NCBI GenBank assembly: GCA_002416505.1
Contig: DIAM01000021.1
Location: 573,914-637,913, forward strand
From: Gammaproteobacteria bacterium UBA5078
GTDB taxonomy: Bacteria; Pseudomonadota; Gammaproteobacteria; Pseudomonadales; Pseudohongiellaceae
Reading direction: 5' to 3'
DNA length: 64,000 nt
Shown here: in pieces, positions 8,690-18,771 of the stretch
Numbering within the stretch: the stretch's first letter is position 1
Layout: each line of letters opens with the position of its first letter
The notes under the pieces: generated by a model
Database searches by the model: none
Seen by the model: only the letters and a program-made list of their open reading frames with translations
Told to the model about the DNA's origin: nothing
Program-made: the position numbers and the translations under genes

Positions 8690-10477
8690 ATGGCTTACGT
8701 CCCTTTAGCCGATCAAGACAAAGACCATGAGTTACACGATCCACACACGTTTATTACCAAGTACGTTTGGAGTCAGGATCACAAGGTCATTGCAATCCAA
8801 TACGGCGGCACGGCCATCTGCGTCGGCTTAGTTGCGTTAGTGCTCTCTATGATGATGCGTCTGCAGTTGGGCTTTCCCGACTCGTTTACGTTGATTGACC
8901 CAAGCTCTTATTATCAGGCCGTCACGATGCACGGCATGATCATGGTGGTATACCTACTTACCGCTTTGTTCCTCGGCGGATTCGGTAATTATCTAATCCC
9001 CTTGATGTGTGGCGCTAGGGACATGGTGTTCCCCTTCTTGAACATGCTCAGCTTCTGGGTATACCTTCTGTCTGTCTTGATTCTGATGTCGAGCTTCTTC
9101 GTGACCGGCGGCCCGACCGGGGCAGGGTGGACATTGTATCCGCCTCAAACAATTACACCCGGTACTCCAGGCCACGACACCGGCATTCTCTTGATGCTGA
9201 TCTCGCTAGGCGTATTCATTATCGCCTTCACTATGGGTGGCCTGAATTATGTCACCACTGTTCTGCAGGCTCGCGCTAAGGGCCTAACCATGATGCGCCT
9301 GCCTCTGTCGGTATGGGGCATCCTCGTCGCTACCATCCTAGGCCTATTTGCATTCCCCGCGCTGCTGGTGAGCGCCATCATGATGACCTTCGACCTTACG
9401 CTAGGGACTAGTTTCTTCATGCCGGCGATCATGGCGGCGGGCGAGCAATTGGACTACAACGGTGGCAGCCCGATCCTGTTCCAGCATTTGTTCTGGTTCT
9501 TCGGGCACCCCGAAGTGTATATCGTGGCACTCCCCGCATTCGGCTTAGTATCCGACGTACTTAGTACCCATGCGCGCAAGAACATCTTCGGTTACAGAAT
9601 GATGGTGTGGGCGATTATCGCCATCGGCGGATTGAGCTTCATCGTGTGGGCACACCACATGTATGTGAGCGGCATGAATCCCTATTTCGGTTTCTTCTTC
9701 GCCACAACGACCCTGATCATCGCCGTCCCTACGGCGATGAAGGTGTACAACTGGGTGCTGACGCTTTGGGAAGGCGATATCCGCCTGAATACGCCGATGC
9801 TGTTCGCCATCGGCTTCGTGTTCACGTTCATCCACGGCGGCCTCACCGGACTCTTCCTAGGCAATGTGGTTATCGACCTGCCGCTTTCCGACACTTACTT
9901 CGTGGTTGCCCACTTCCATATGGTGATGGGTGTTTCCCCGGTGCTAGTGTTGTTTGCCTCTCTATATCACTGGTACCCGAAGATCACCGGTCGCATGATG
10001 AACGAGACCCTCGGCAAGGTGCATTTCTGGTGTACTTTCCTAGGCACATACGCGATCTATCTGCCTATGCACTACTTGGGCTTCCTCGGGGTGCCACGTC
10101 GTTATTACGCAATGGGGAGTACGGATTTCATTCCAGAATCGGCCCAGGCGCTCAATGCCAATATCACCGTCGCGGCGCTATTCGTAGCCGCGGTGCAGAT
10201 ACTGTTCTTCGTCAACGTGTTCTGGAGTCTGCGTAATGGCAAGCCATCGGGTAATAATCCTTGGGGCGCTACATCTCTGGAATGGCAAACGACAGAAACG
10301 CCACCGAAGCATGGCAACTGGGGTTCAGACCTACCGGTAGTCCATCGCTGGGCTTATGACTATAGCGTGCCTGGTTATCCTCAAGACTTCATTCCCCAGA
10401 ACGTGCCAGGTGACTTCGGTGTATCCGAAGACCACGACCACGAAACGGAAATGAAGGAAGGTCCACTAGCAAATTAA
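8690..10477 (+). CDS. coxA: Cytochrome c oxidase subunit I (first operon)
   Basis: The catalytic subunit, carrying heme a and the heme a3-CuB site where oxygen is reduced and protons are pumped. The 595-residue product has about twelve membrane helices. Visible features are the low-spin heme ligand in TMHGMIMV, the CuB/crosslink motif WFFGHPEVYI with the glutamate and tyrosine of A1-type enzymes, the WAHHMYV histidine pair and the heme ligands in VVAHFHMVMG. The loop GARDMVFPFLN keeps the D-channel aspartate. At 595 residues it is longer than the 528-residue copy at 15638-17224, with an extra hydrophilic C-terminal tail rich in proline and acidic residues. It lies 105 bases behind subunit II. 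Confidence 0.94.
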   Translation: MAYVPLADQDKDHELHDPHTFITKYVWSQDHKVIAIQYGGTAICVGLVALVLSMMMRLQLGFPDSFTLIDPSSYYQAVTMHGMIMVVYLLTALFLGGFGNYLIPLMCGARDMVFPFLNMLSFWVYLLSVLILMSSFFVTGGPTGAGWTLYPPQTITPGTPGHDTGILLMLISLGVFIIAFTMGGLNYVTTVLQARAKGLTMMRLPLSVWGILVATILGLFAFPALLVSAIMMTFDLTLGTSFFMPAIMAAGEQLDYNGGSPILFQHLFWFFGHPEVYIVALPAFGLVSDVLSTHARKNIFGYRMMVWAIIAIGGLSFIVWAHHMYVSGMNPYFGFFFATTTLIIAVPTAMKVYNWVLTLWEGDIRLNTPMLFAIGFVFTFIHGGLTGLFLGNVVIDLPLSDTYFVVAHFHMVMGVSPVLVLFASLYHWYPKITGRMMNETLGKVHFWCTFLGTYAIYLPMHYLGFLGVPRRYYAMGSTDFIPESAQALNANITVAALFVAAVQILFFVNVFWSLRNGKPSGNNPWGATSLEWQTTETPPKHGNWGSDLPVVHRWAYDYSVPGYPQDFIPQNVPGDFGVSEDHDHETEMKEGPLAN

Positions 10478-10515
10478 CGTAGTCGCTCCGGAATTTTCGG
10501 AGCAGGAGATAGAGC

Positions 10516-11130
10516 ATGAGCTTTTATAAGAATGTGACAGCCAAACCCTGGGAGTACACCTCACCCACTGTTGGCACCGGTCCAGAGTCGGCGTTTGCCT
10601 CCTCGAGTGAGCGCATAGCCCTGACCCTGTTCCTGGTGGTCGTTGGCGTGATCTTCTCTCTGCTAGCTGTGTCCTATTACGTGCGCATGGAAGTTGGCGA
10701 CTGGGTGCCAATGAACGATCCGGGTTTATTGTGGGTCAACACCGCATTCCTGATCCTTAGCAGCGTCTTGTTTCAACTCGCGAGGAATACCGCGCAGGGC
10801 GAGAATTTCGCGAGAGCGCGAGCGCTGTTTGTAGCAGGTGGCCTATGCGCAGTTTTGTTCGTCATTGGGCAGGCACTGGCATGGCAGCAACTCACTAGCA
10901 ACGGCTTTGATGTCGCGAACGGTCCAGCGAGTGCCTTCTTCTACCTGCTCACCGGCTTGCATGTCGTTCACATCGTGGGCGGCCTTTGGGTCTGGAGTAA
11001 GACGACTTTCCGGTTCTATAGTCAGGCGGAACTGGCCAGCGTTAAACACAGCGTGGAACTATGTACTACTTACTGGCACTTCCTGTTAGTGCTTTGGGTG
11101 CTCATATTCGCGGTGCTAGCCAACACCTGA
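10516..11130 (+). CDS. Cytochrome c oxidase subunit III-like protein, first of two
   Basis: A 204-residue membrane protein of the CoxC/CyoC family with about five helices. The C-terminal signature is present: YLLTGLHVVHIVGGLWVW near residues 148-165 and CTTYWHFLLVLWVLIFAVL at the end. Subunit III stabilises the oxidase and its proton uptake. The ATG at 10516 follows an AGGAG ribosome site. It lies between subunit I and a second subunit III-like protein, and the two are clearly different in sequence, so this is not a simple recent duplication. Confidence 0.88.
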   Translation: MSFYKNVTAKPWEYTSPTVGTGPESAFASSSERIALTLFLVVVGVIFSLLAVSYYVRMEVGDWVPMNDPGLLWVNTAFLILSSVLFQLARNTAQGENFARARALFVAGGLCAVLFVIGQALAWQQLTSNGFDVANGPASAFFYLLTGLHVVHIVGGLWVWSKTTFRFYSQAELASVKHSVELCTTYWHFLLVLWVLIFAVLANT

Positions 11131-11177
11131 TTGAGAATTGAGAACGAATACACGTTTAATCACATGGGAACTTAGGT

Positions 11178-11861
11178 ATGAGTGAAGCTGTAGCAAGTAA
11201 TCTCGACACGCCAAAGTCTGGGTTGCCCGGTCTCGTAGACGACTGGACATCCGACAAGCAGACTTATCACGTCCCTTGGGGCAAGGCGATGATGTGGATC
11301 TTCCTCGTAAGTGACACGTTTATCTTCTCCTGCTTCCTCGTCGGCTATATGACGGTACGAATGACCACCGCGGAGCCTTGGCCTTTGCCGACCGATGTGT
11401 TCGCACTATCGTTATTTGGTAGCGATCCGATTCCACTGATTCTTATCGCGATCATGACCTTTATCCTGATCACCAGTAGCGGCACCATGGCGCTGGCGGT
11501 GAATTACGGTTATCGGGGTGACAAGCGCAAGACCATGTACTTAATGCTAGCCACGGCCGCGCTGGGCGCCTCATTCGTTGGCATGCAAGCATTCGAGTGG
11601 ACTAAGTTAATCAGCGAAGGTGTCAGGCCCTGGGAGAACCCCTGGGGTGCGCCGCAGTTCGGCTCTGTCTTCTTCATGGTGACGGGGTTCCACGGCTTAC
11701 ACGTGACCGGTGGTGTGATCTATCTCGCCGTAGTCGCGCGCAAAGTGGCGAAGGGTCATTACGACAAGAAAGGCTATGAGATTGTGGAGATCGCGGGACT
11801 ATATTGGCACTTCGTCGACTTGGTCTGGGTTTTCATCTTTGCATTTTTCTATCTTTGGTAA
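11178..11861 (+). CDS. Cytochrome c oxidase subunit III-like protein, second of two
   Basis: A 227-residue membrane protein of the same heme-copper oxidase subunit III family. The signature FFMVTGFHGLHVTGGVIYL near residues 170-188 and GLYWHFVDLVWVFIFAFFYLW at the C-terminus are nearly canonical for CoxC, more so than the preceding gene. Five membrane segments are visible after a soluble N-terminus of about 35 residues. Together with the gene before it, this gives the operon two subunit III-like proteins; one may take the structural role of the N-terminal helices missing from short subunit III forms. It is followed 12 bases later by subunit IV. Confidence 0.9.
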   Translation: MSEAVASNLDTPKSGLPGLVDDWTSDKQTYHVPWGKAMMWIFLVSDTFIFSCFLVGYMTVRMTTAEPWPLPTDVFALSLFGSDPIPLILIAIMTFILITSSGTMALAVNYGYRGDKRKTMYLMLATAALGASFVGMQAFEWTKLISEGVRPWENPWGAPQFGSVFFMVTGFHGLHVTGGVIYLAVVARKVAKGHYDKKGYEIVEIAGLYWHFVDLVWVFIFAFFYLW

Positions 11862-11873
11862 GGAGAAGAGCGA

Positions 11874-12251
11874 ATGTCGGCTGAAGTAGGTCAACAACAT
11901 CCCTTAGGGATATACCTGAAAATTTGGATTCTACTCTTCATCCTGAGCACATTGAGCTACATGGTGGACTATATTGGTTTCCAAGGATATTTACGTTGGA
12001 CGCTGATTCTAGTCTTCATGTTCCTGAAGGCAGGATTCATTATCGCGATATTCATGCACGTAATGTGGGAGCGGATGGCGCTAGTGCTGACTATCTTAGG
12101 GCCGCCAGTCGCACTATTATTCTTGATTGGCGCGATGGCGATAGAAGGGGACTATACCTTCGGAGCGCGCGTAGATTATTTCGGCGCTAACCCGAACGCA
12201 GAGCCATTGCCCGTGACCCATATCGGCGAGCATGAGGGCGAGGCACACTGA
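11874..12251 (+). CDS. Cytochrome oxidase subunit IV family protein
   Basis: A 125-residue protein with three membrane helices (about residues 13-32, 38-62 and 72-92) of the bacterial subunit IV (CyoD/CtaF-like) family. The segment LKAGFIIAIFMHVMWERM matches the conserved helix of that family. It is the last gene of the first oxidase operon, with a GGAG ribosome site just before the ATG, and is followed by a strong terminator. The hydrophilic tail is acidic and histidine-containing. Confidence 0.85.
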   Translation: MSAEVGQQHPLGIYLKIWILLFILSTLSYMVDYIGFQGYLRWTLILVFMFLKAGFIIAIFMHVMWERMALVLTILGPPVALLFLIGAMAIEGDYTFGARVDYFGANPNAEPLPVTHIGEHEGEAH

Positions 12252-12265
12252 ATACCCTGACAGTA

Positions 12266-12304
12266 AAAAGGCCGGCCGATTTTACATCGCCCGGCCTTTT
12301 TTTA
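12266..12304. terminator. Bidirectional terminator between convergent oxidase genes
   Basis: AAAAGGCCGG pairs perfectly with CCGGCCTTTT around a 15-base loop, flanked by T-runs on the top strand and A-runs that become T on the bottom strand. It serves both the rightward operon and the leftward SCO-like gene ending at 12302. Confidence 0.9.
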
Positions 12305-12952
12305 TCCTAAGCTAGAATATTTCAACAGCGTTTCGAGATCGGTCATAATGTCCTCTGCACTGTGCTCATCGGTGTAATACATCATCACGTTTCCCACGGG
12401 ATCGATGAGTATCACATAGTCCTGATCGGCGAGTGACAACTGCGCACCTGCCTTCAACATATTGCCCTCTAAGATTGCGGCATCACTATAGGTGATGCCC
12501 ATGCTTGGATACTCCTCTCTCAGAGTTGATGCCGTCTGCGTATCGAAAGGGACTCCTGAGGCGTTTACATAGTAACGACGCACGCGCTTAATATTCTTCC
12601 CTAAGGCGATATGCAATTGCTGCAGATAATGGATGCGCTCCATGCAGGAAGCCGCACAGTCCTGGGCCGTAACGAATACCAGAAGCCAAGGCTTTATCTC
12701 GTATTCCTCGGTATCGTCCAGAGTGGCAAGCTCTTCCTCGAAGGTCCTAAAGGCGGGGCTGCCCTCACTGTCACGCATGTCGAGCGCGCTGATATCCGCG
12801 GGAGGATTGATTAGATGTCCCTTATTTGACGTTGCCGCAATATCACCATTCTCGATCGCCGATTTAAACGACATCGTGGCAAGGCTCACGGGGAGTGCGG
12901 TTATCAGCAACAAGAAGCTAAGCTTCAGTTTGTTCTTAGTCTCTGGACTCAT
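12302..12952 (-). CDS. SCO-like membrane thioredoxin-fold protein, incomplete copper ligands
   Basis: A 216-residue protein with one N-terminal membrane anchor (about residues 10-27) and a thioredoxin-like domain. It has a CxxxC (C99 and C103 in QDCAASCMER) at the position of the SCO copper site, but the third SCO ligand, the histidine of a DHSGN-type motif, is replaced: the matching segment reads LIDPVGN. It overlaps the SURF1 gene by 4 bases, so it is translated with it and probably acts in oxidase assembly, perhaps as a thiol reductant rather than a copper carrier. Homologues in this genomic position are usually annotated as hypothetical or oxidase-assembly proteins. Confidence 0.72.
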   Translation of the reverse strand: MSPETKNKLKLSFLLLITALPVSLATMSFKSAIENGDIAATSNKGHLINPPADISALDMRDSEGSPAFRTFEEELATLDDTEEYEIKPWLLVFVTAQDCAASCMERIHYLQQLHIALGKNIKRVRRYYVNASGVPFDTQTASTLREEYPSMGITYSDAAILEGNMLKAGAQLSLADQDYVILIDPVGNVMMYYTDEHSAEDIMTDLETLLKYSSLG

Positions 12953-13725
12953 TCTATTTCTCTGTCTCTATTCAGTCGTGGGTTCTTGAACCCGAAGTAA
13001 ATAAACATTGCGATCAAGGCGAATAGCATCGCGAACCACTGTACCGCATACGCACGGTGCTTCTCGGGTAGCATATTCACCGCCTGCCAATTGGCTTGTT
13101 CAAGCCCAGGGCTACGCTCTAGTAACCTGACCGTATACGGGGCTAAGTTCTTCGCAAGATCGGCGCTGAGAGAATCGATCTGTATGCTCTGTATGACTTT
13201 AGGGCCTCGTGTGACCGCAGTTTCTTCGACAGCATTCAGCAAGAACACGTCATCGAGCGGCACATAGATACTGCCCTGTATTTCGACGGCCTCTTCAATA
13301 TAACGGATTGAAGGAAGCTCGCTACGCGAGGCGCCTTGTGCGATCCAACCACGATTGACCAGTACCGTCTGCCCAGCCTCGGTGACAAAGGGATTTATCA
13401 GCTCATAGCCGACACTGCCCTCGTGTATCTTATTATCTAACAGGTACACTGTGTCTGTGTCGAAATGGCCCCTCGCCGAGACTTTTAGGAAGCCCAGGTC
13501 TTCGCGCTGCCAATCAATCGTATCGAGCTCTAGCGCAGGGGCCACTGCACGCATGTCGTAATCTTGCTGCAGTCGCGACTTCTCGACTTCACGGTCCAAC
13601 TGCCACAGGCCCAGCCATAGCAGTAGCGGCGCGAAGGCGAATGTGAACAGGGTCATTTTCCAACCGGGTTGAAACATGGCGAAACTGTTTAGACCTCTCG
13701 GTGCGCGAAGTTTGGTTTTAAGCAA
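12949..13725 (-). CDS. SURF1-family cytochrome oxidase assembly protein
   Basis: SURF1 helps insert heme a during aa3 oxidase assembly. The 258-residue protein has the typical two-anchor design: an N-terminal helix (about residues 25-42, FTFAFAPLLLWLGLWQLDR) and a C-terminal helix (VQWFAMLFALIAMFIYFGF) separated by a periplasmic domain. The conserved first-helix WQLDR, the NRGW motif (VLVNRGWIAQG) and YAVQW before the last helix are present. It is followed, overlapping by 4 bases, by the SCO-like gene. It is divergent from the small membrane gene at 13810. Confidence 0.92.
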   Translation of the reverse strand: MLKTKLRAPRGLNSFAMFQPGWKMTLFTFAFAPLLLWLGLWQLDREVEKSRLQQDYDMRAVAPALELDTIDWQREDLGFLKVSARGHFDTDTVYLLDNKIHEGSVGYELINPFVTEAGQTVLVNRGWIAQGASRSELPSIRYIEEAVEIQGSIYVPLDDVFLLNAVEETAVTRGPKVIQSIQIDSLSADLAKNLAPYTVRLLERSPGLEQANWQAVNMLPEKHRAYAVQWFAMLFALIAMFIYFGFKNPRLNRDREIE

Positions 13726-13809
13726 TTAACAAGTTGTGCAACTACAAAGCGCTGTTAGCGATGCCTGTGTTTGCTATCATGGCAAGGTCATCAATCTTGG
13801 GAAAGCGCC

Positions 13810-14016
13810 ATGCTAAAGAGCATTATCGTCCTATTATTAATAGGCATACTAATTAGTCTTATAGTTGGTTTTGTATTTTTTTATAAAGACCAAGGCAGAT
13901 CCAAACGCGTCTTATATGCGCTTGGAGTCCGCGTCACTCTCGCCGTTATTATGATGGCGCTAATATTCTACGGCTTGACCACCGGCGAGTTAACATTGAA
14001 CGCGCCCTGGCTGTAG
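13810..14016 (+). CDS. Small twin-membrane-helix protein (DUF2909 type)
   Basis: A 68-residue protein with two membrane helices (about residues 3-24 and 38-57) separated by a short basic loop KDQGRSKRVLYALGVR. The start chosen at 13810 gives the compact family length; an in-frame start at 13771 adds 13 implausible residues. Small proteins of this kind sit beside coxC and surf1 in many gammaproteobacterial oxidase loci and are presumed to act in assembly, but no function is established. It runs opposite to its neighbours. Confidence 0.75.
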   Translation: MLKSIIVLLLIGILISLIVGFVFFYKDQGRSKRVLYALGVRVTLAVIMMALIFYGLTTGELTLNAPWL

Positions 14017-14033
14017 GGGAGGTGTAGTGAGCA

Positions 14034-14071
14034 AGGTTGAGTGAGTGTCGCGAATAGCTCTCACTCAACCT
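14034..14071. terminator. Hairpin between convergent genes, probable terminator
   Basis: AGGTTGAGTGAG (14034-14045) and CTCACTCAACCT (14060-14071) form a perfect 12-base stem with a 14-base loop. It sits between the ends of the convergent small membrane gene and coxC. No T-run follows, so it is a weaker intrinsic terminator than the one at 12266. Confidence 0.55.
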
Positions 14072-14085
14072 GTGTTGCGAAACTC

Positions 14086-15012
14086 TTAGAGCAAGTACAC
14101 GAAAATAAACAGGCCAACCCACACGACGTCTACGAAGTGCCAGTACCATGAGGCCGCCTCGAAACCAAAATGATCGTTAGGCTTGAAGTGGCCCTTGATG
14201 GCTCTGGCCAACATTACCGCCAAGATGAATGTTCCTAAGGTTACGTGAAACCCGTGGAAACCAGTCAAGAGGAAGAATGTCGAGCCGTAGATGCCCGAGT
14301 CCAGAGTAAGACCGTAGTGCTCGTAAGCCTCGATATATTCCTCGACTTGCAGGAACAGGAACACGACGCCTAGCGCTACCGTTACTGCCAACCATTGAAT
14401 GAGACGCTTACGATTCTCAGCCTTCAACGCGGTGTGAGCAAAGTGTACGGTCACACTCGATGTAATAAGAATTAAGGTATTCCAAAACGGCAGGAATTTT
14501 GCGAAGAACGCAATGGACCACTCGTGAACGTTGAGTGCCTCTTCTGGGTTTGTGAACACGGCGCTATTTGGGTTTTCGATTACCGGCCATGTCGCTACAA
14601 ACTCGGGCCACAGCATTTGACCCGTGATGGCCTTGTCGCCCTCGCCGCCTAGCCAAGGTACTGCGAAGTTCCTGACGTAGTAGAGCGCACCGAAGAATGC
14701 CGCGAAGAACATGACCTCTGAGAAGATGAACCATGACATGCCCCAAACATAAGATCGTTTGAGTTGGTCGCTATTCATGCCAGCGTGATTCTCACGAATG
14801 ACGGTGCTGAACCATTGGTACAGAATAAACGACAGCAACCCGAAACCAAACAAGGCAATCCAAGTGGATGTGCTGGTACTCTCTGCCGCTTTGATGTCAT
14901 TCAAAACGCTACCTAGACCATATACCGTGAACACTAGGCCAATCGACGCGAAGAACGGCAATCTAGTCTGTTCGGGAACATAATAAGTTTCGTGGGAGCC
15001 TACGCTGGCCAT
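14086..15012 (-). CDS. coxC: Cytochrome c oxidase subunit III (second operon)
   Basis: The 308-residue full-length subunit III has seven membrane helices, against five in the two short versions of the first operon. Conserved features are ETYYVPEQTRLPFFASIG at the N-terminus, the SEVMFFAAFFGALYY helix near residue 107, LLTGFHGFHVTLGTFIL near residue 250 and ASWYWHFVDVVWVGLFIFVYL at the end. It is the last gene of the leftward operon coxB-coxA-ctaG-coxC, 35 bases after ctaG. Confidence 0.95.
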   Translation of the reverse strand: MASVGSHETYYVPEQTRLPFFASIGLVFTVYGLGSVLNDIKAAESTSTSTWIALFGFGLLSFILYQWFSTVIRENHAGMNSDQLKRSYVWGMSWFIFSEVMFFAAFFGALYYVRNFAVPWLGGEGDKAITGQMLWPEFVATWPVIENPNSAVFTNPEEALNVHEWSIAFFAKFLPFWNTLILITSSVTVHFAHTALKAENRKRLIQWLAVTVALGVVFLFLQVEEYIEAYEHYGLTLDSGIYGSTFFLLTGFHGFHVTLGTFILAVMLARAIKGHFKPNDHFGFEAASWYWHFVDVVWVGLFIFVYLL

Positions 15013-15047
15013 CTTTCAATCTCCAATGGTGATCAATGCTGTCACTA

Positions 15048-15611
15048 TTATCTTAGTGTCACTGCTGCCTCAGACGATTCGTAGTCTGTGATATCGAACA
15101 GTGAGTAAGACAGGGTTAGTTTTGTAATATGCTCTGGAATGCTTTCGTCTATAAAGAAACGGATACCCATCTCGACCTGTTCGCCAGGCTGCAGGACCTG
15201 CTCCTGAAAACAGAAGCACTCTAGTTTCTTCAAATATTGTGCGGCCTCGTTTGGCGCAACGCTCGGAATGGCTTGGCCGGTCATCACATAATTATGCGAA
15301 TTCTTCGCATAGTAGCTCACGACCTTTACCTCGCCCGGATGCACCTTAACCTGCGCATCATTGGCACCGAAGCCCCAATCCATACCGGCACTGTTCTGTG
15401 CTAGGAACTGCACAGTAATTAATCGTTCACCAACGCTTGTAGGTTCCTGCACGGCAACGATCTGATCACCGGTTTTACCGTTCAAACCGGTGATATCACA
15501 AATCACATCATACAGAGGCACCATCGCGAATCCGAAAGCGAACATACCAACGACAGTGAATAGCAGTTTCCTTACTAGACTCTTTGTGGCCGAACGACTC
15601 GTCTTGCTCAT
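15048..15611 (-). CDS. ctaG: Cytochrome oxidase assembly protein CtaG/Cox11
   Basis: CtaG delivers copper to the CuB site of subunit I. The 187-residue product has a single N-terminal membrane anchor (about residues 13-32), and the periplasmic Cox11 domain carries the copper-binding motif CFCFQEQ (KKLECFCFQEQVLQPG, residues about 128-145) and the upstream C in VICDITGLNG. It lies between coxA and coxC in the leftward operon, the standard place. The call is secure. Confidence 0.95.
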   Translation of the reverse strand: MSKTSRSATKSLVRKLLFTVVGMFAFGFAMVPLYDVICDITGLNGKTGDQIVAVQEPTSVGERLITVQFLAQNSAGMDWGFGANDAQVKVHPGEVKVVSYYAKNSHNYVMTGQAIPSVAPNEAAQYLKKLECFCFQEQVLQPGEQVEMGIRFFIDESIPEHITKLTLSYSLFDITDYESSEAAVTLR

Positions 15612-15637
15612 GGCGTTATCCTCTGTTTACTCGACGC

Positions 15638-17224
<1,587 letters not shown>

Positions 17225-17239
17225 TGTGTCTACTGTCCT

Positions 17240-18400
17240 CTACTGTGCTTCTAAAATTGCGTTTACGTCGGCTGGCTGGACAAGATCACCAGTACTATTG
17301 CCGAACGCGTTTCTGATATAGGTCAGGGTCGATGCTAGCTCTACTGGGTTCAGCTGACGGGCATAAGCCGCCATCGCCGTTCCAGGAACACCATTGAGTA
17401 GCAACTCAATATTCGCGGTCAAATCGCCGTTCACCACGCTGCTTCCAGCTAGTGCGGGGAATGCAGGAGCAAGTCCTACGCCACCGGCTTGGTGACAGGC
17501 TAAGCAAGTGCGATTATAGATAGCTTCGCCTTGGGCCATTGCGTCGTCACGGGTGATCGCGCTGTTAGACATCGCTTGCGCGGCAACTGCTTGTTCCTGG
17601 CGGCCGGCATACCAAGCATCGTATTCGTCCTGCGGTACGGCGTGGACTACGATCGGCATGAAGCCGTGCTCGAGACCGCACAATTCCGCACATTGCCCAC
17701 GGTATACGCCAGGCTCTTCTACGATTGCCCAGATCTCATTGATGAATCCGGGGATCGCATCTTTCTTGACGGCGAAATCGGGTACCCACCATGCGTGAAT
17801 CACGTCATTGGAGGTCACCAAGAAACGCACCTTCTTGTTGATTGGGATCACCAGGGGGTTGTCGACTTCTAGAAGATAGGTCTCGTCTTTGGGCAACTCA
17901 TTGCTGATCTGCTCACGCGGAGTGCTGAGGCTACTGAAGAAGCTAACTTCCTCTTCTAGCGAGTCTTGACGCAGGTAGCGATATTCCCAACGCCATTGAT
18001 AGCCGATCACTTGGATATCGAGGTCTGACTCGGAGCTATCGTAAGCCTGAGTGAGGACACGAGTTGCTGGAATCGCCATCAGAATCAAGATAATGAAGGG
18101 GATGATGGTCCATACGATCTCAACCTTAGTGCTCTCATGGAAGGTTGCAGATACTGCCCCTTTAGATTTGCGGTGGTTGATGATTGACCAGAGCATGACG
18201 CCGAATACAATCACGCCGATGGCAACACACCACCAGAGAATTTGCATATGCAGATCATAGGTCTCGCGACTGATTTGGGTTACGCCCTGGGGCATATTTA
18301 GATCCCAGGCGGCCTGAAGGTTAGTGCTGAACATCGAAACTGCCGCAACGGTCAGGGCTAACCACAGCTTTGCTTTAGGCAACATTCGCCGTGTCTCCAT
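17240..18400 (-). CDS. coxB: Cytochrome c oxidase subunit II with one fused cytochrome c (second operon)
   Basis: The 386-residue product begins with a signal peptide (about residues 6-30), followed by two membrane helices (about 52-74 and 92-112) and the CuA domain with ligands C237, C241 and H245 in CAELCGLEHGFM. A single class I cytochrome c is fused at the C-terminus (C299, C302, H303 in CLACH). The start is uncertain: an ATG at 18385, five codons in, is preceded by GGAGA at good spacing and may be the true one. The first gene of the operon; the first operon's subunit II has two c hemes instead. Confidence 0.94.
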   Translation of the reverse strand: METRRMLPKAKLWLALTVAAVSMFSTNLQAAWDLNMPQGVTQISRETYDLHMQILWWCVAIGVIVFGVMLWSIINHRKSKGAVSATFHESTKVEIVWTIIPFIILILMAIPATRVLTQAYDSSESDLDIQVIGYQWRWEYRYLRQDSLEEEVSFFSSLSTPREQISNELPKDETYLLEVDNPLVIPINKKVRFLVTSNDVIHAWWVPDFAVKKDAIPGFINEIWAIVEEPGVYRGQCAELCGLEHGFMPIVVHAVPQDEYDAWYAGRQEQAVAAQAMSNSAITRDDAMAQGEAIYNRTCLACHQAGGVGLAPAFPALAGSSVVNGDLTANIELLLNGVPGTAMAAYARQLNPVELASTLTYIRNAFGNSTGDLVQPADVNAILEAQ

Positions 18401-18771
18401 TGATTAGAAAAAGGCTGAGTTAATAGTTAATCTTTGTTATTTGTTCGGGCCTCGCTCTCCTGAGACCTACGGCTTAAATTACAGCGACGATATGTGTAAT
18501 GCCTGCAGCGGGTCACAATGCTTAACGACCCTAGCCCACCTGTGTGGAATTTCAAGACAGGAATAAACAATCAAAACCGCATACAACTAAAAGGCTCTAC
18601 CTCGGAAATGGCCAAGGAAAATAGAAAACCCTTTCAAAATCATGCGGGCGCAATAGAAGCGCGGGGATTATAGCAAAAACTCTTTTTGAAATACCATCCT
18701 ACAATGTCCGAATTGGCACCTATTTCGGCCAGTTATGGCAGCAAGTTGTCACTTCCGCACGTCAAATTGAT
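18401..18771. other. Control region of the second oxidase operon
   Basis: This 371-base gap lies between the start of coxB and the end of prlC, both leftward, so it must hold the oxidase operon promoter and the end of the prlC transcript. It is AT-rich near 18560-18720. I see no gene, no RNA and no clear terminator hairpin. Confidence 0.45.
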
